This document shows, piece after piece, positions 1-10,783 of a stretch of DNA of 64,000 bases. A program made the translations under genes and the position numbers. The stretch is from Tritrichomonas musculus (Eukaryota > Parabasalia > Tritrichomonadida > Tritrichomonadidae). Where the stretch lies: positions 1,302,001-1,366,000 of the forward strand of contig JAPFFF010000001.1 of NCBI GenBank assembly GCA_039105265.1, read 5' to 3'. Below the pieces are notes generated by a model. It was not told the origin of the DNA. It saw only the letters and a list, made by a program, of their open reading frames with translations, and ran no database searches. Each line of letters starts with the position of its first letter. Position 1 is the first letter of the stretch.

Positions 1-2
1 TA

Positions 3-233
3 ACGAAAATAAAAAATGTTTTAATGTTAAAGAAGATTAAAGAAGAGAATACTAATGAAGAGCAAAAAAATAATTTTATTAGTGAGATATCTGAATTGAA
101 ACAAGAGATAAAACAGATTAAAGAAACAATAAATAATATTATTCATTTTTTAAATCCTAATAATCAAGTTGACAGCAACTGCTATGCAGACTCTTACAAA
201 GTAAGCGATGTCTCGCCGCCTTCTGATACCTGA
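3..233 (+). CDS. C-terminal end of a coiled-coil protein (partial)
   Basis: The frame is open back to the left edge and the first ATG inside it is at 24. The visible part is a charged heptad-rich helix (ISELKQEIKQIKETI) followed by a short polar tail. It overlaps the end of the convergent ATPase gene by about 40 bases. I do not recognise it. Its position suggests a Polinton gene that begins outside the window. Confidence 0.35.
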   Translation, partial: TKIKNVLMLKKIKEENTNEEQKNNFISEISELKQEIKQIKETINNIIHFLNPNNQVDSNCYADSYKVSDVSPPSDT

Positions 234-1012
234 ACGATTAAGCATGAATGTGAATCAGGATAAATATTTTTTTCTTCTGCTAATTGTCTATATAAATTAT
301 AAAATTCTTCAAAATCTAAATTACTAGCTGATTGTGAATATATATAATGCAACTGTTGACGATTAAAACATGGAAATACAAACAAAGTTGTTATCTCATT
401 TTTGATATGTGGCTTAATTCCTTTCCATCCTTGGATTAATAAGAAGTATGTGATATTTGTGTGCCTACATCTACGAAGTTGTTGGCTAAAATATGATTCT
501 TCTGATGAAAATAGTTTGCTATTAGAGATATCATCAAAAAGTACTAATGTGTGAAGATACTCTTTAGCAAAGTCTTGTATATGTAAAACATTAAACATAT
601 CATTTTTTTGTCCATCATCTAATCTTTCTTCTAAGTGTTCTCTTTTGACAAGATAATAGAGATTTTTTGCAGCTATCAATTCTGTCATAAAATCAACTGC
701 ATTTTTCTCAGAGATTGTAATATATGGCATTTTAATTAGATGTTTCAATGTTTGCCAGCTCCTATCATTTTCATCTCCATTCTTCGTGATATAGACTAAT
801 AAATGATGTGTTTTTATTAATCCTATTTTGATTATCTCTTGTAGAGCAATAACTGTTTTACCAGAATTTTGTTTGCCTACGATAACATTTACTGAATTAT
901 ATTTAACGTGAATATCTTCGTGAATAGGTTCTATTAATGCACCTGATAAATTGTCTTTATTTTGTTTTAGTGTATCAGATACTAAATAATTGACTTCTTT
1001 AAGGCTATTCAT
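194..1012 (-). CDS. Polinton packaging-type ATPase (FtsK/HerA-like, A32 family)
   Basis: A 272-residue P-loop NTPase. The Walker A motif GKQNSGKT lies near residue 46, and a Walker B-like hydrophobic strand ends in LVLFDDIS near residue 157. The length and motif spacing fit the poxvirus A32/Polinton packaging ATPases, which are thought to pump element DNA into a capsid. The family assignment is established knowledge applied by motif; no search was run. The start is the ATG at 1012. The next gene upstream ends 51 bases away on the same strand, consistent with a compact element layout. Confidence 0.7.
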   Translation of the reverse strand: MNSLKEVNYLVSDTLKQNKDNLSGALIEPIHEDIHVKYNSVNVIVGKQNSGKTVIALQEIIKIGLIKTHHLLVYITKNGDENDRSWQTLKHLIKMPYITISEKNAVDFMTELIAAKNLYYLVKREHLEERLDDGQKNDMFNVLHIQDFAKEYLHTLVLFDDISNSKLFSSEESYFSQQLRRCRHTNITYFLLIQGWKGIKPHIKNEITTLFVFPCFNRQQLHYIYSQSASNLDFEEFYNLYRQLAEEKNIYPDSHSCLIVQVSEGGETSLTL

Positions 1013-1063
1013 TTACATGTTAATAGATTATATTATGTGTAAAAAAAAAGACTCACATTATGT

Positions 1064-3103
1064 TTAGTTTAAAAATGCCGCATCATCGTCTTCATCCCAT
1101 TCACCATTATTTCCTTGATTATATTCTTGTGTGATACCATCGTGCCATTCACCTCCTTCTTCATCATTTTGATGGTCGTACTGCATGCCCTGCGGTTCTC
1201 GTCCAGTATATCTATCGTGTATCAAATTTTCCCTTTCACGTTCATTGACTTCTTGAGCTGATTCTACCATAGCGTGTCCGAAATCATTATAAATCTTATT
1301 TCTGAGTTGCGCTCTTTGTTCAACAGTCCAATGATTTCCATTAGTATGAAGAACATGTAATAATAGGCTTGATACTTCTGCATCAACTATTCGTTTTCCT
1401 TCACTCTTCTTACACCATTTCTTAAACTCTTCATGTTCTACTGAGGTGAAACCACGTTTTCGAGCAACTGTACTAAGTATATAGTGTTTCCATAATTTTG
1501 ACGTAGCCATCATAATTAGTCTTGCCTTGAATTTAGGAGTGATATCTAATATGTTTTGAGTCCTAAGAGCGTTAATAACATCTTCAACAACATGACTAAC
1601 AACATAATCGCGGAATCTAGCAAATGCATTCTTTCGCTTCTCCTTAACAAAACTGTACCCATCTAACTTGTAATCTCTCCATGCTTCAGGCATTGTATAG
1701 CCTGTCATCTCACCTAAATGATGTGGATTTCCATTGAGGTCATTATTATAATTATAATTCAATTTCTCCTTGAGATATATTGGAACAGTGATTGATTTTC
1801 CGCCATGTTCATTCCTATATTGTTTTCTAGCAGCTGCATCATAATCTGTATAGAAATGAAATCGTGCAGGCCAATCTGACTTTGCTGTTGTGTATCCATT
1901 AATGTATATTGGATGGTTGCTGCCATTTTTAATAATAATATCTGGAATATTATCCCCGTTAACATCATCATCTGATACAGACCATGGTTGACTATTAGGA
2001 TTTGCTGCATTTCGTTTATTAACAATATCTTGAGCCCCAGCAAGGGTCATTGCTTTTCTTCTTCTTTTGATGTCTTTTTTATTGTCTAGAACGATATCCC
2101 ATAATGAATTCATTCCTTGTTTTGGTCCACCAACCCTACCTGGTCTATGTCGAAAATGGTTTATTGATTCAATTGCTATTCTTTGAATTTCTTGGACATT
2201 GTTCGCTATATTATTGATATCTACCGGATTTTGAGCAAAAGAATTGTAGGCATTAACTAAATCCTGTAAATTTACTTCTTGTGCCATTTGATTTTGAAAT
2301 AAAAATGTATTATTGTTATTATTAATATTAGTGTTATCTATAATTGGAGTTGTTTCATTAGGGGGTCTTCTTCTTAATGCATTCAATGGATTCAATTCTG
2401 GAAAAGTCTCTCCTGCTCCAAGTCTAAAGAAAAATCCAGAATACTCTTGAGGTTCCCTATGTGAAGTTTCTGGAGGTAAAGGGGGAATAATATTATTGTC
2501 GCTAGAAGCACCTTCACTTTGTGGATATACTCTATTTGTGAAATGGTCCAGACTTTCTTGATATATACGCCTTACATATTTATGGTGAATATTATCATTT
2601 GATGCAAAATTATGTTCATTGAGTATTCTAATGATAGTATGTATAATATTTTTTGGATACGTCTTTTTATATTGTTCAAGTGTTTGGGAATTAATTCTTG
2701 TTGTGAGTTCATTATAAACACCATTATTTGTTCTAGCCCATTTACTAAACTGATAATCATTAAAATCTTTTAAATCAGAATAACCTATTGGTCTATCATA
2801 TGGATTTTCATTTTGAACCCTTTCAATGAATCTATTCATGGTAGTATCATTAACACTATTCCCTTCACGTAAACCAAATTGAAATTCGTTAAGAGGTTCT
2901 ACTAAACGAGTAGCATATGATTCGTCCCTAAGTACATATCCTCCTGAAGTAGTAGTAATATTAAACCCTAATTCATTGTTCAATCTATTACAGTATCCTA
3001 ATAATTTTTGAGTATTATTGCCTTGCATTACATGACCTGCTTTAAGTATCGCATTTGTTTTACTCATTTGAATGCTATTAAATGCAAAAAAATAATGGCC
3101 CAT
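1064..3103 (-). CDS. Large unassigned Polinton protein (possible structural protein)
   Basis: A 679-residue open frame between the ATPase and a small protein gene. The middle holds an Asp/Asn-rich loop (DDDVNGDNIPDI) that resembles a calcium-binding loop. An Asn-rich linker lies near residues 250-270, and the C-terminus is strongly acidic (EWDEDDDAAF). There is no recognisable enzymatic motif. Polintons carry capsid, penton and other virion-like genes next to the ATPase, so a structural role is possible, but I cannot place it in a named family. Confidence 0.5.
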   Translation of the reverse strand: MGHYFFAFNSIQMSKTNAILKAGHVMQGNNTQKLLGYCNRLNNELGFNITTTSGGYVLRDESYATRLVEPLNEFQFGLREGNSVNDTTMNRFIERVQNENPYDRPIGYSDLKDFNDYQFSKWARTNNGVYNELTTRINSQTLEQYKKTYPKNIIHTIIRILNEHNFASNDNIHHKYVRRIYQESLDHFTNRVYPQSEGASSDNNIIPPLPPETSHREPQEYSGFFFRLGAGETFPELNPLNALRRRPPNETTPIIDNTNINNNNNTFLFQNQMAQEVNLQDLVNAYNSFAQNPVDINNIANNVQEIQRIAIESINHFRHRPGRVGGPKQGMNSLWDIVLDNKKDIKRRRKAMTLAGAQDIVNKRNAANPNSQPWSVSDDDVNGDNIPDIIIKNGSNHPIYINGYTTAKSDWPARFHFYTDYDAAARKQYRNEHGGKSITVPIYLKEKLNYNYNNDLNGNPHHLGEMTGYTMPEAWRDYKLDGYSFVKEKRKNAFARFRDYVVSHVVEDVINALRTQNILDITPKFKARLIMMATSKLWKHYILSTVARKRGFTSVEHEEFKKWCKKSEGKRIVDAEVSSLLLHVLHTNGNHWTVEQRAQLRNKIYNDFGHAMVESAQEVNERERENLIHDRYTGREPQGMQYDHQNDEEGGEWHDGITQEYNQGNNGEWDEDDDAAFLN

Positions 3104-3178
3104 ATAAGTATACTTTTTATTGACGACAACTATGTTGACTGGAACTTTGTTCCCGAAGTCTTTAAGAGGCTATGCCTA

Positions 3179-3649
3179 TTATAAGCCACATTCTTTGATG
3201 AATTGCTGATAGTTAGTCTTTAAGCGGGATTCTATTTCTTTAACCAAACTGTATGTGTCATAATTTCGAATATCATTGTATACTATTTCTTTTCCATCTC
3301 TATTAGTAAACTTTTTTGGTTCACGTTCAATGACCAAATTTTGTAGATTCTCTTTAGTGTTTATGTTGTAATGTACCCCTTTAGATTTGGCTTTAATATA
3401 TAATTTTTCACATTCAAACAGCTTGCATAAATCATTATATTTCAATTGTTGCCTCTTCCAAAGTGATATCAATATTGGTTTAAATACTACATAATTACTA
3501 TCAAATCTATCTTCATATACTGTATCTTTACTAAATAAAACATAATATTCATATGCATTTGTTTTTAAATCAACACTGTGGTCTTTAATAAATTCCTCTA
3601 ATTTATCACATAATTTATTAATAGAAACGTATGCAACTTGTTTAGTCAT
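3179..3649 (-). CDS. Small unassigned Polinton-associated protein
   Basis: A frame of about 156 residues. I chose the ATG at 3649 (MTKQVAYVSINKLCDK) because the longer frame begins at a TTG. It is charged, mixed helix/strand, with no signal peptide or membrane segment. It sits 75 bases from the 679-residue gene on the same strand, so it is probably part of the same element. Function unknown. Confidence 0.45.
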   Translation of the reverse strand: MTKQVAYVSINKLCDKLEEFIKDHSVDLKTNAYEYYVLFSKDTVYEDRFDSNYVVFKPILISLWKRQQLKYNDLCKLFECEKLYIKAKSKGVHYNINTKENLQNLVIEREPKKFTNRDGKEIVYNDIRNYDTYSLVKEIESRLKTNYQQFIKECGL

Positions 3650-4019
3650 TTTTGGTGTTATTTGTATTGCGGATAAAAAATTAAAATTAAAAGAATAAAA
3701 GTATAAAAAATAAATGAATTCCAAAAAATTGCACCATCGGAAATTATGATGATGGTTCTAAATGAGCGATGTTCATGGGGGTCGTTTCGAAGCTCGTCAG
3801 AGCGGAGAAACGTAATTGGGGGGATGTTAGGACTTTAGTCCTAAAATCACCACAATTGTATACTACTCCGTTCTATATTTTCCATTAAATAGAAACTCAA
3901 AAAATCATATAGCGATATGATTTCAGATATATTTAATAAAACAAATAGATATGTAAATGTGATCATCAATTTATCGCAATGTACATACTTTAGATCATTT
4001 GCTATTTGGCATAAATATA
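3650..4019. other. Probable Polinton edge and spacer
   Basis: No convincing gene. The stretch 3740-3850 is less AT-rich than its surroundings and carries a run of G around 3820. It may be the outer noncoding part of the Polinton. A short minus-strand frame at 3847-4029 is open but has no recognisable content. Confidence 0.3.
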
Positions 4020-4911
4020 GGCCATTCAATAAGTTCGTAACTTCTACTTTTTAGAAAGTAGAAATGATTATTCAAATAATAAATATAATAATTATAATAT
4101 ATGAACGATACTCTATATTTTGCTAAAATAGTTTGCTATTATAACTAATATTCACTGAGTTGTTGTGTATTTAAAATTTATTACTTTTAAATTTTCATTT
4201 TTTGGAATATCAAAGGAGATATAAAAATATTTAGTTCAAATCATATGAATGATAAAAAAAATTGTCAAATAGATATATTTTTGGAAACATTCCAAATTAT
4301 GTTTATCCAAACATAAAAATTATATATGGCTCAATATGCATACGTTATGATCCGTTAAAGTACGTTAAGCCTTACTTTTTCAAAAGAATCTATGGTTTGA
4401 AGCCTTATTCAAAAGATTCATAAAAAAAATATATAAATTAATAAGACATTGATTTAATATATATGTATATAAAAAATCAATGAAAAGTAATTGTTATATA
4501 TTTCTAAATATATATATATATTCAAATTTTTGAAAAAAAATAGCCAAAAAAGTTCAAAAACATTGGATTTTTTTATTGAAACATTTTTATTTAGATATTT
4601 TCAAAACCATTGGTTAATGATTTATCAATTTTATAATTAATTATAATAATAGTGCATGCATATTACCTATATCAATATTCGGATAAATGAAAAGTATTTC
4701 ATGCATTGAGTAAATACCACAAAAATTCAATAATCATTTTTCAGCCTAAAACTGAAAAAAATCTCTTAAAAGTACTGAATAATAAATTAAACAAAAATCG
4801 AAAATAATAAATATATAGATATTGATGAAATGCTTATATATATATAAATAAATATTTTATATCATATCTACATGTGGAAAAAAGTGCCAGTTACGAACTT
4901 ATTGAATGACC
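4020..4911. mobile_element. Non-autonomous TA-flanked inverted-repeat element
   Basis: The left end reads GGCCATTCAATAAGTTCGTA at 4020. The right end is its reverse complement with one mismatch, about 23 bp in total. Both ends abut a TA dinucleotide (4018-4019 and 4912-4913). TA target duplication and short inverted ends are the signature of Tc1/mariner elements, which trichomonads carry. The roughly 850-bp interior is AT-rich, with no transposase frame. A small hairpin (CTACTTTTTAGAAAGTAG) follows the left end. Family assignment is inference from the ends only. Confidence 0.6.
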
Positions 4912-5394
4912 TATACTTTATCACTTTATTTTATATGTCAATCAAGACTGTCTCAAAAGTATCAAACAACGCTCATCAACGTTTACAAATTCTGTGATTT
5001 ATATCAGCACTTATTAATGCCAGGAAGTTATAATTTAAAAAGTTTATAATTAAATACTAATCAAAGTTTATTTCAAAATTTATAAAAATTTCACACAAAT
5101 CCAAAGAAAAAGAAGAAGATAATGAATTGTTTCTTATATTTCAGAGAATCAAGTTCAAAAGGAAACCAATGCAAAGAAAGCATAGAAATATTGGATTTAT
5201 GAAGAAAAGAAATAGAATTACTCTATTGAATTCTATTTACAAAACAAAGACTAAAATACATTTTTAATTCATGAAGAAAAGAAGATATATTATTCTAATG
5301 ATGCTTTTAGCAATTCTGATAAAAGTTTGTTTTTGTTGCTTTAACACACGAAATAATAAAAGTTATATTAATAAAATTGTATTTTATTTAATTT

Positions 5395-7006
5395 TTAAAG
5401 GTCATTTTGTTGTCCATCGTTATCATATTCTTCCGTACTTAGTTGATTTCTTTTCTTTTTAACAATGACTATGACAACAACAGCAACAATAATTGCTACT
5501 CCAGCAACGCATCCTATAACAATGCCTGCAATTTGACCTGCAGATAATTTGTTATCATTTTCTTGTTTTTTATCAACGTTATAAAAAACTTTCAAAGTTT
5601 TTTCTTCTTGTAGAGTTTCAAGCGAATTTACATCTCTGCATGCGCCTTCATTAAAATCAGAATTATCAAAGTTAATTTTATTTTTCCAATCTTCACATTT
5701 ATTAGTAAATATTCCTTGGAAAAGTAAATATTCTTGTCCATCTTGTGGTTTTGAATCAACATCCTGTGAATTGATCAAGGCAATTGAAGAAGGATGATCT
5801 CCAAGAGTTCCATTCAATATTGGAACGTCATAGTATGATGACGAATAAGAATGCAAGTTTACATTAATTTTTGCAGATGAAAGAGACACTTCATCAAGTT
5901 CTAAAACGGCAGATTGTGAAATACTAAATTCTTTTGAAACAACAACTTTTGTTAGTTTTCCACTTGTTTGAGGTTGGGCAGCAATATTGTTCACAGTTAT
6001 TGGAACTGTTGATGAAAGAGAACCTGATTTATGTAAATTGATTGAATCTATTTCAATATGCTCAACATTTTTTCCTGCTTCAATTTGAAGAGGTCCATAA
6101 ACTTCTGAATTTGAACTAATAGTAATGTTCTTTTTTTCTTCACTTCCCGTATCAATTTTAACTAGGCATTTATCCATATTTTTGAATGCCAGTTTGACAT
6201 CATTTGATTTTTCAACATTAATATTAACTTGAGATGAATGTTCATCTAATACTAAGTTTAATTGACCACTTGCTAATTTAATATTTGCATTGTTATCAAC
6301 TTTAAGATATTGATTCGATTCTAAATGTAAATTTTCGAATACAATTTCCTGATTTAGATCTGATTCAATTGTTATTACATGGTCAACTTGTTTATTTGAT
6401 GTTGTATTCTTTTCTTTAAATAAATCTTCAATGTTTTTCTTAATTTCTTCTGGTTTATTGCTATCAATTTTAACTTCACCAATACCAACATTTTCTTTCT
6501 TTGTTTCATCTTCGATTGAAATAGGAGGCAATTCTACAGGTAGATTTGAAAAATCATATTTTTCTATTTTAACTTTTGAGTTGCATTCTCTTGTATCAAG
6601 AGTAACTTGATTTTGATGAGCAGTAAAATAAATAGATGTAGCCTCTTTAATTCCATCCCAATTGCCTGATGTGGTTATTTGAACGGCATAATTCTTGTCT
6701 TCAACTAAATGCGAATTGTCAAGATCTTCGAAACTTAATAAAGTAATATTTACTGGTTTAGCAACAGTTATTTGATTATTATCAACATGCAAATCAAATA
6801 GATGGGATTTCATTATTAATGTTAATCTATCGCATAAATTATATAGAACATAACTTGGTGCATCTTCGAAAAATGGTGAATAATTATTATCTTCTCGATG
6901 ATTCCTTCTCTTGTAGACAGAAGGATTCAATACTGAATGACGCGTCATCAACTCAAACAGACCCCTGTCTGCTGCCTTCTTGAAGAACTTCCATGCATGG
7001 AAATTG
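5395..7006 (-). CDS. Type I membrane surface protein, 5'-truncated
   Basis: About 535 residues of a large extracellular protein. The C-terminus has one strong membrane segment (IAGIVIGCVAGVAIIVAVVVIVIV, residues near 522-546 of the open frame), then KKKRN and an acidic cytoplasmic tail. The ectodomain is polar and beta-rich, with repeated strands like those of trichomonad surface/adhesin families. Its N-terminal part (KKAADRGLFELMTRHSV... SPFFEDAPSYVLYNL) is conserved-looking. The gene stops being itself near 7006: beyond that the frame is antisense to a different plus-strand coding fragment, and no signal peptide is found. It is therefore probably a truncated copy, or its 5' end was lost in a rearrangement. 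Confidence 0.6.
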
Positions 7007-8303
7007 ATCCTAAAAAAAAAGCTAACATTTGAAGAAATTGTTTCATTATTTAAAACAAATAAAGATTTCATAACAGAAGGTATCAACGAAGAAGAATTTT
7101 TAAATTATATCAAATCATTTGAAGAAGAAAATTGCAAACCAAAATATAAATTTGAAGAAATTCATATTGAATATCCAACAAAAAAAAAAAAAAAAAAAAA
7201 AGAATTTTTTAATTAAAATTCATTTGATGTAGTCCTACCAATTTCAAAGAAAAACAAAAACCAACAATAATAACGGAATACTTTAAAAATGATTTATTTG
7301 ACCAAAAGATCGACCATCATTTTCAGATATTAAAACATTTCTGAAAAATAATGTAAAGTTATCAAATAAAATTGATCATTCAATATTCAATGAATATGCT
7401 AAACTAATCGAAAACTCGAATCTAGATTTTTATGATAAAAATCAAGTTGATAAATTTGATGAATTAATTGAAAAGAAAACTGTAATTAATCAAGCAAATA
7501 ATGATAACCGAGTCAAGATAAGAAACAACATAAGTCATAATAACGAAGAAATAAAATCCGATCAATCATTAATAAAAGATTATATTCCATTGTCATTATC
7601 AACAGAAGAAGCAGAAAAACCATTAAACAAACAGGAAAAGGTAAATGAAAGAGAAAAAAAGAAAAATCAATTGGAGAATCAAAACAACCATCGGTATCTG
7701 AAATAAAAACAGTGAATGGAAACGATTCAAAAGAATATGATGAATATGACGAATATTGCACATGTAAAAAATCATTGAAAGATAGCAACAAAACAAATGA
7801 TGGTCAAAATGAAGATGAAAACAAGAAACTATCTCAAGAAGATTCAAATGAAACACAATTCGTTGATTCAAAAATGCAAGAACGAAATAAAAAAGATGAA
7901 AACATCAATAAAATTGCGAAACAAATAATTCATGATGAAAATTCGAGCGAACTCCTTCGTTCCCTTCAGTCCAAGAATGATTTTGAACTTACCAACGATG
8001 TCTTCAATTTCATCTACAAAAGTAATACACATTTTTACACAAAAGTCATTCAAGAATGATTTGAAAAAGAAAATCCTGTTGCACTTCATAAATCACGAAA
8101 ACGCGAATAATTTGATTATAAATCACGAAAACAGAACAAATCGAGTGAAAGCTTTTAAAAATTTCAATCAATCAAGGAATCACTTGTTCAGATCGATTGA
8201 CCTTGGATTTCGCCTTTCATATTTTTCATTATCTCGTCTTCTTCATGAATCCTACAGCGAAGACAAAAACAATTGTAAAACTAAACTCAGAATTTTCTAT
8301 TAA
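7007..8303 (+). pseudogene. Decayed gene for a Lys/Glu-rich protein
   Basis: Plus-strand coding character is visible in separated frames. The pieces are 7010-7215 (LTFEEIVSLFKTNKDFITEG), about 7315-7705 (IKTFLKNNVKLSNKIDHSIF) and 7712-8059 (SELLRSLQSKNDFELTND), with weaker remains to about 8300. Stops and frame changes separate them, including an A-rich tract at 7180-7200 and a switch near 7700. I do not recognise the family. The 5' end is missing where it meets the minus-strand surface protein at about 7006. Confidence 0.45.
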
Positions 8304-8329
8304 ATTTGAATGAACAAAAGTGTCATTCA

Positions 8330-9070
8330 AATATATTTCAGATGCTCTTGAAATTGGTATAATATCTGCTTCATGAATAGGAATGAAATACAAATTTCCA
8401 ATTACTAAATTTTTCGATCAAATTGGGCTTGAAATTTTTTGAACAGAAATTCCTAAAAACTCAAGATTAATTTTATCACAACGAACAACATTATTAAAAA
8501 GTAATTGAATTTTTTCATTGGAGAAATCTGGAATCCAACAAAAATATCATATTAAGAAAAATGTTCATCTCCAAGTGATTTATAAACATTTATTCGAGCT
8601 GGAAATCCATGATAATTTCGTTTTCCATTAAAAGTGCTAAAAACTATATGATAAACAATATCGACAATAAAAATTAACGTTTATAGTAATAAAATCTTTT
8701 GCTTTTGATGAAGAATAATATGATGAAGGATCTCCATTAAATGCATTTGAAAGTGGTTCATTTGTTTTTCCTTCATCACCACTATAAACAAATTTTGATG
8801 AACTAACAGAATAAATGATAAGATAAGCATCAGAACTGTAGTTAAAGTTTGTTTTTGAATATTTTGATTCATTCATAAAACTAATAAAAAAAATCATTAC
8901 AAACAACGTATTTTGAATTACCGATTAAATTTTGTGTCATAACTTCAACAAATTCAATTTTTAATTTATCAAATTCAATTATTTCACCAAAATGATAATA
9001 AATACGAGCACTGAATAATTCACAATAACCAAATGTTTTTTTTTTTTTCCAATGAATATGAATCATTTCC
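8330..9070 (-). pseudogene. Discoidin (F5/8 type C) surface-protein pseudogene
   Basis: In minus-strand order the fragments are: 9066-8900 (ARIYYHFGEIIEFDKLKIEF, like the end of one discoidin domain); 8880-8690 (FVYSGDEGKTNEPLSNAFNG then DPSSYY, like the start of a second); and about 8640-8570 (STFNGKRNYHGFPARINVYK). They occur in the right order for two consecutive F5/8C domains but are interrupted by stops and frame changes. The family knowledge is that discoidin domains bind glycans or lipids at cell surfaces. Decay is seen directly; domain identity is by eye. Confidence 0.5.
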
Positions 9071-9495
9071 TATTGATGTATGAATACATTGATGTAGGAA
9101 GAAGAATATTAAGTGACCAAGTTATCTCTTTTGTATCTTTTGATAAATAAAAAGTTTAAAAGGATTTTTATTTTTACAGAATTTTTTCGAGTATCTCTAT
9201 AACCAAAAACGTGCGTGGAGTAAATCTGCAATGAAATGTAGATGTAGCTCAGAGTGAGTAGCTTGGACTTAGACACTTAGAAAAATGGAAAAATTAATCT
9301 TATAAGTTTTTTTTATCAAAAGGTAAATTATTGAGAACAACTTGTAAAACTGACTTATATCGGCCTACTACAAAAAAACATTTGCTCATCATTTTTATTC
9401 TGATTTACATTTTTGTCTTTTTTGTTTATGACATAAAAAATATGTAAATAAATAAATAAAGAATAATAATTTAAAATGTTGCTAGTTTAGTAAAG
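9071..9495. other. AT-rich intergenic stretch
   Basis: No gene, repeat or RNA that I can support. Confidence 0.4.
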
Positions 9496-10783
9496 TTAAG
9501 ATGAATATGGTGGGATTTTTTCTTTCAGTTTCTTAACCATCAATTGAACTTCTTTCATTTCAGTGTCATTTAAGTCAAGAAGTTTGAATTTGTTCTTTTC
9601 AATGTCTTCACAAATCTTATTGAAACTTGGTCGTTCTTTTGGATCGAATTCCCAGCATGCGTTGATTAAGTCTTTAGCAAATCGTGTGAATGAAGATGGG
9701 ATGTCGGCTTTGTTTCCTAAGCAAATGTCACGGATTTTGATTTTTGGCATTTCTCCACCACTAAGAATGAAGAAGACAATAACTCCAAATGAGTAAACAT
9801 CAACTTTTGAATCATAATCTTCTTCATTGATGATTTCTGGGGCCATGAATTTTTGTGTGCCAAGACCTTTCGTCATCGATTGTTCTTCGGCCGTCATCAA
9901 CTTCGAGATGCCAAAATCACTGATTTTGATCGTTCCATCCGATGCAACTAAGATGTTCGTCGGTTTCAAATCACGATGAATAACTTTTCGAAAGTGAACG
10001 TATTTCATCCCTTCTGCAATTTGGTAGATCGTGAAAACAATTCCTTCTTTCGTCATTCGTTTGCTTTTGATCGCTTTATCAAGATTCGTTGGACAGAATT
10101 CAAGGAGAAATGATGGAGGCGTCGATTCGTTACTCAGAAAGATTCCATGTGTCTTCAGAATGTTCGGATGATCAAGAATGTTCATGATGCCATATTCGTT
10201 GATGAACTGTCGAAATTCGTCATAACTTTTCCCTTCAATTTCCATGATCTTCAACGCATAGATTTCTTTCTTGAAAACTTTGTATATTTCGCCACTGCTT
10301 CCACGACCAATCTTTTCAATCTTTTCAAGGTCGTTGATACTTGATGAGTCGAGAATCTCAAGACCTTTGTTCATTGGATTCAATGGTGTCGTTTTGTTTT
10401 CTTCTTTCAGTTTTCGGAGTTCTTCAATATGAACTCTCTTCATTGATTCAATCTGATTCTGCATTTCTTCAAGTTTTCTTCTTTCCTCATCTAATTCTTT
10501 GGATTTGTTTGCAAGTTGTGACTCAAATTCTTTTTTCTGTGTTTCGAGTTCTTTGGATTTGTTTGCAAGTTGTGACTCAAAGTCTTTTTTCTGTGTTTCG
10601 AGTTCTTTGGATTTGTTTGAAAGCTGGGATTCAAATTCTTTTCTTTGTTTTGATATTTCATTTTGAAGTTCTTCGATTGTTTTAGTTTCTGTTTTGACTG
10701 GAATTGGTTTAGATGATTCATTCTTAACTGTCGTGGATGATGTTGAACTGTTGTTTTGAATTTTATAAAAATATTAAATAAAA
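9496..10783 (-). CDS. TKL-like protein kinase with N-terminal coiled coil; no start codon found
   Basis: From the ATG at 10464 the protein has 322 residues. The kinase domain begins at IEKIGRGSSGEIYKV. It has the lysine strand ALKIM, the catalytic loop HRDLKPTN, then DFG and APE, so it should be active. The frame stays open upstream to about 10783. That part encodes a polar stretch and a coiled coil built from an 18-residue (54-bp) tandem unit (KSKELETQKKEFESQLAN), about three copies. No ATG occurs in that upstream part, so the true start is missing or lies beyond an intron. A possible acceptor-like AACAACAG (minus strand) sits near 10753. Just upstream begins minisatellite-rich DNA. Confidence 0.75.

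Larger units (their letters stand above)
1..3850. mobile_element. Maverick/Polinton fragment, cut by left window edge
   Basis: This is a cluster of closely packed open frames unlike the neighbouring host genes: a packaging-type ATPase, a large unassigned protein and a small protein, all on the minus strand, plus a short plus-strand coiled-coil tail. FtsK/HerA-type packaging ATPases are a hallmark of Polintons (Mavericks), which are abundant in trichomonad genomes. The less AT-rich stretch at about 3.74-3.85 kb, beside host-like DNA, may be near the element's end; I did not identify its terminal repeat. Integrase, polymerase and protease are not in view. The frames present look whole, which suggests a fairly young copy, but only part of the element is visible. 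Confidence 0.6.

Noticed and set aside
6980-7006. N-terminal residues (MKNFHAW) of the plus-strand frame at 7.0 kb
   Set aside because: Antisense to the surface protein. The plus-strand gene's real 5' end is missing.
9240-9290. tRNA-like GTAGCTCAGAGTGAGTAGC
   Set aside because: A D-arm-like string only. No acceptor, anticodon or T arm can be built around it.
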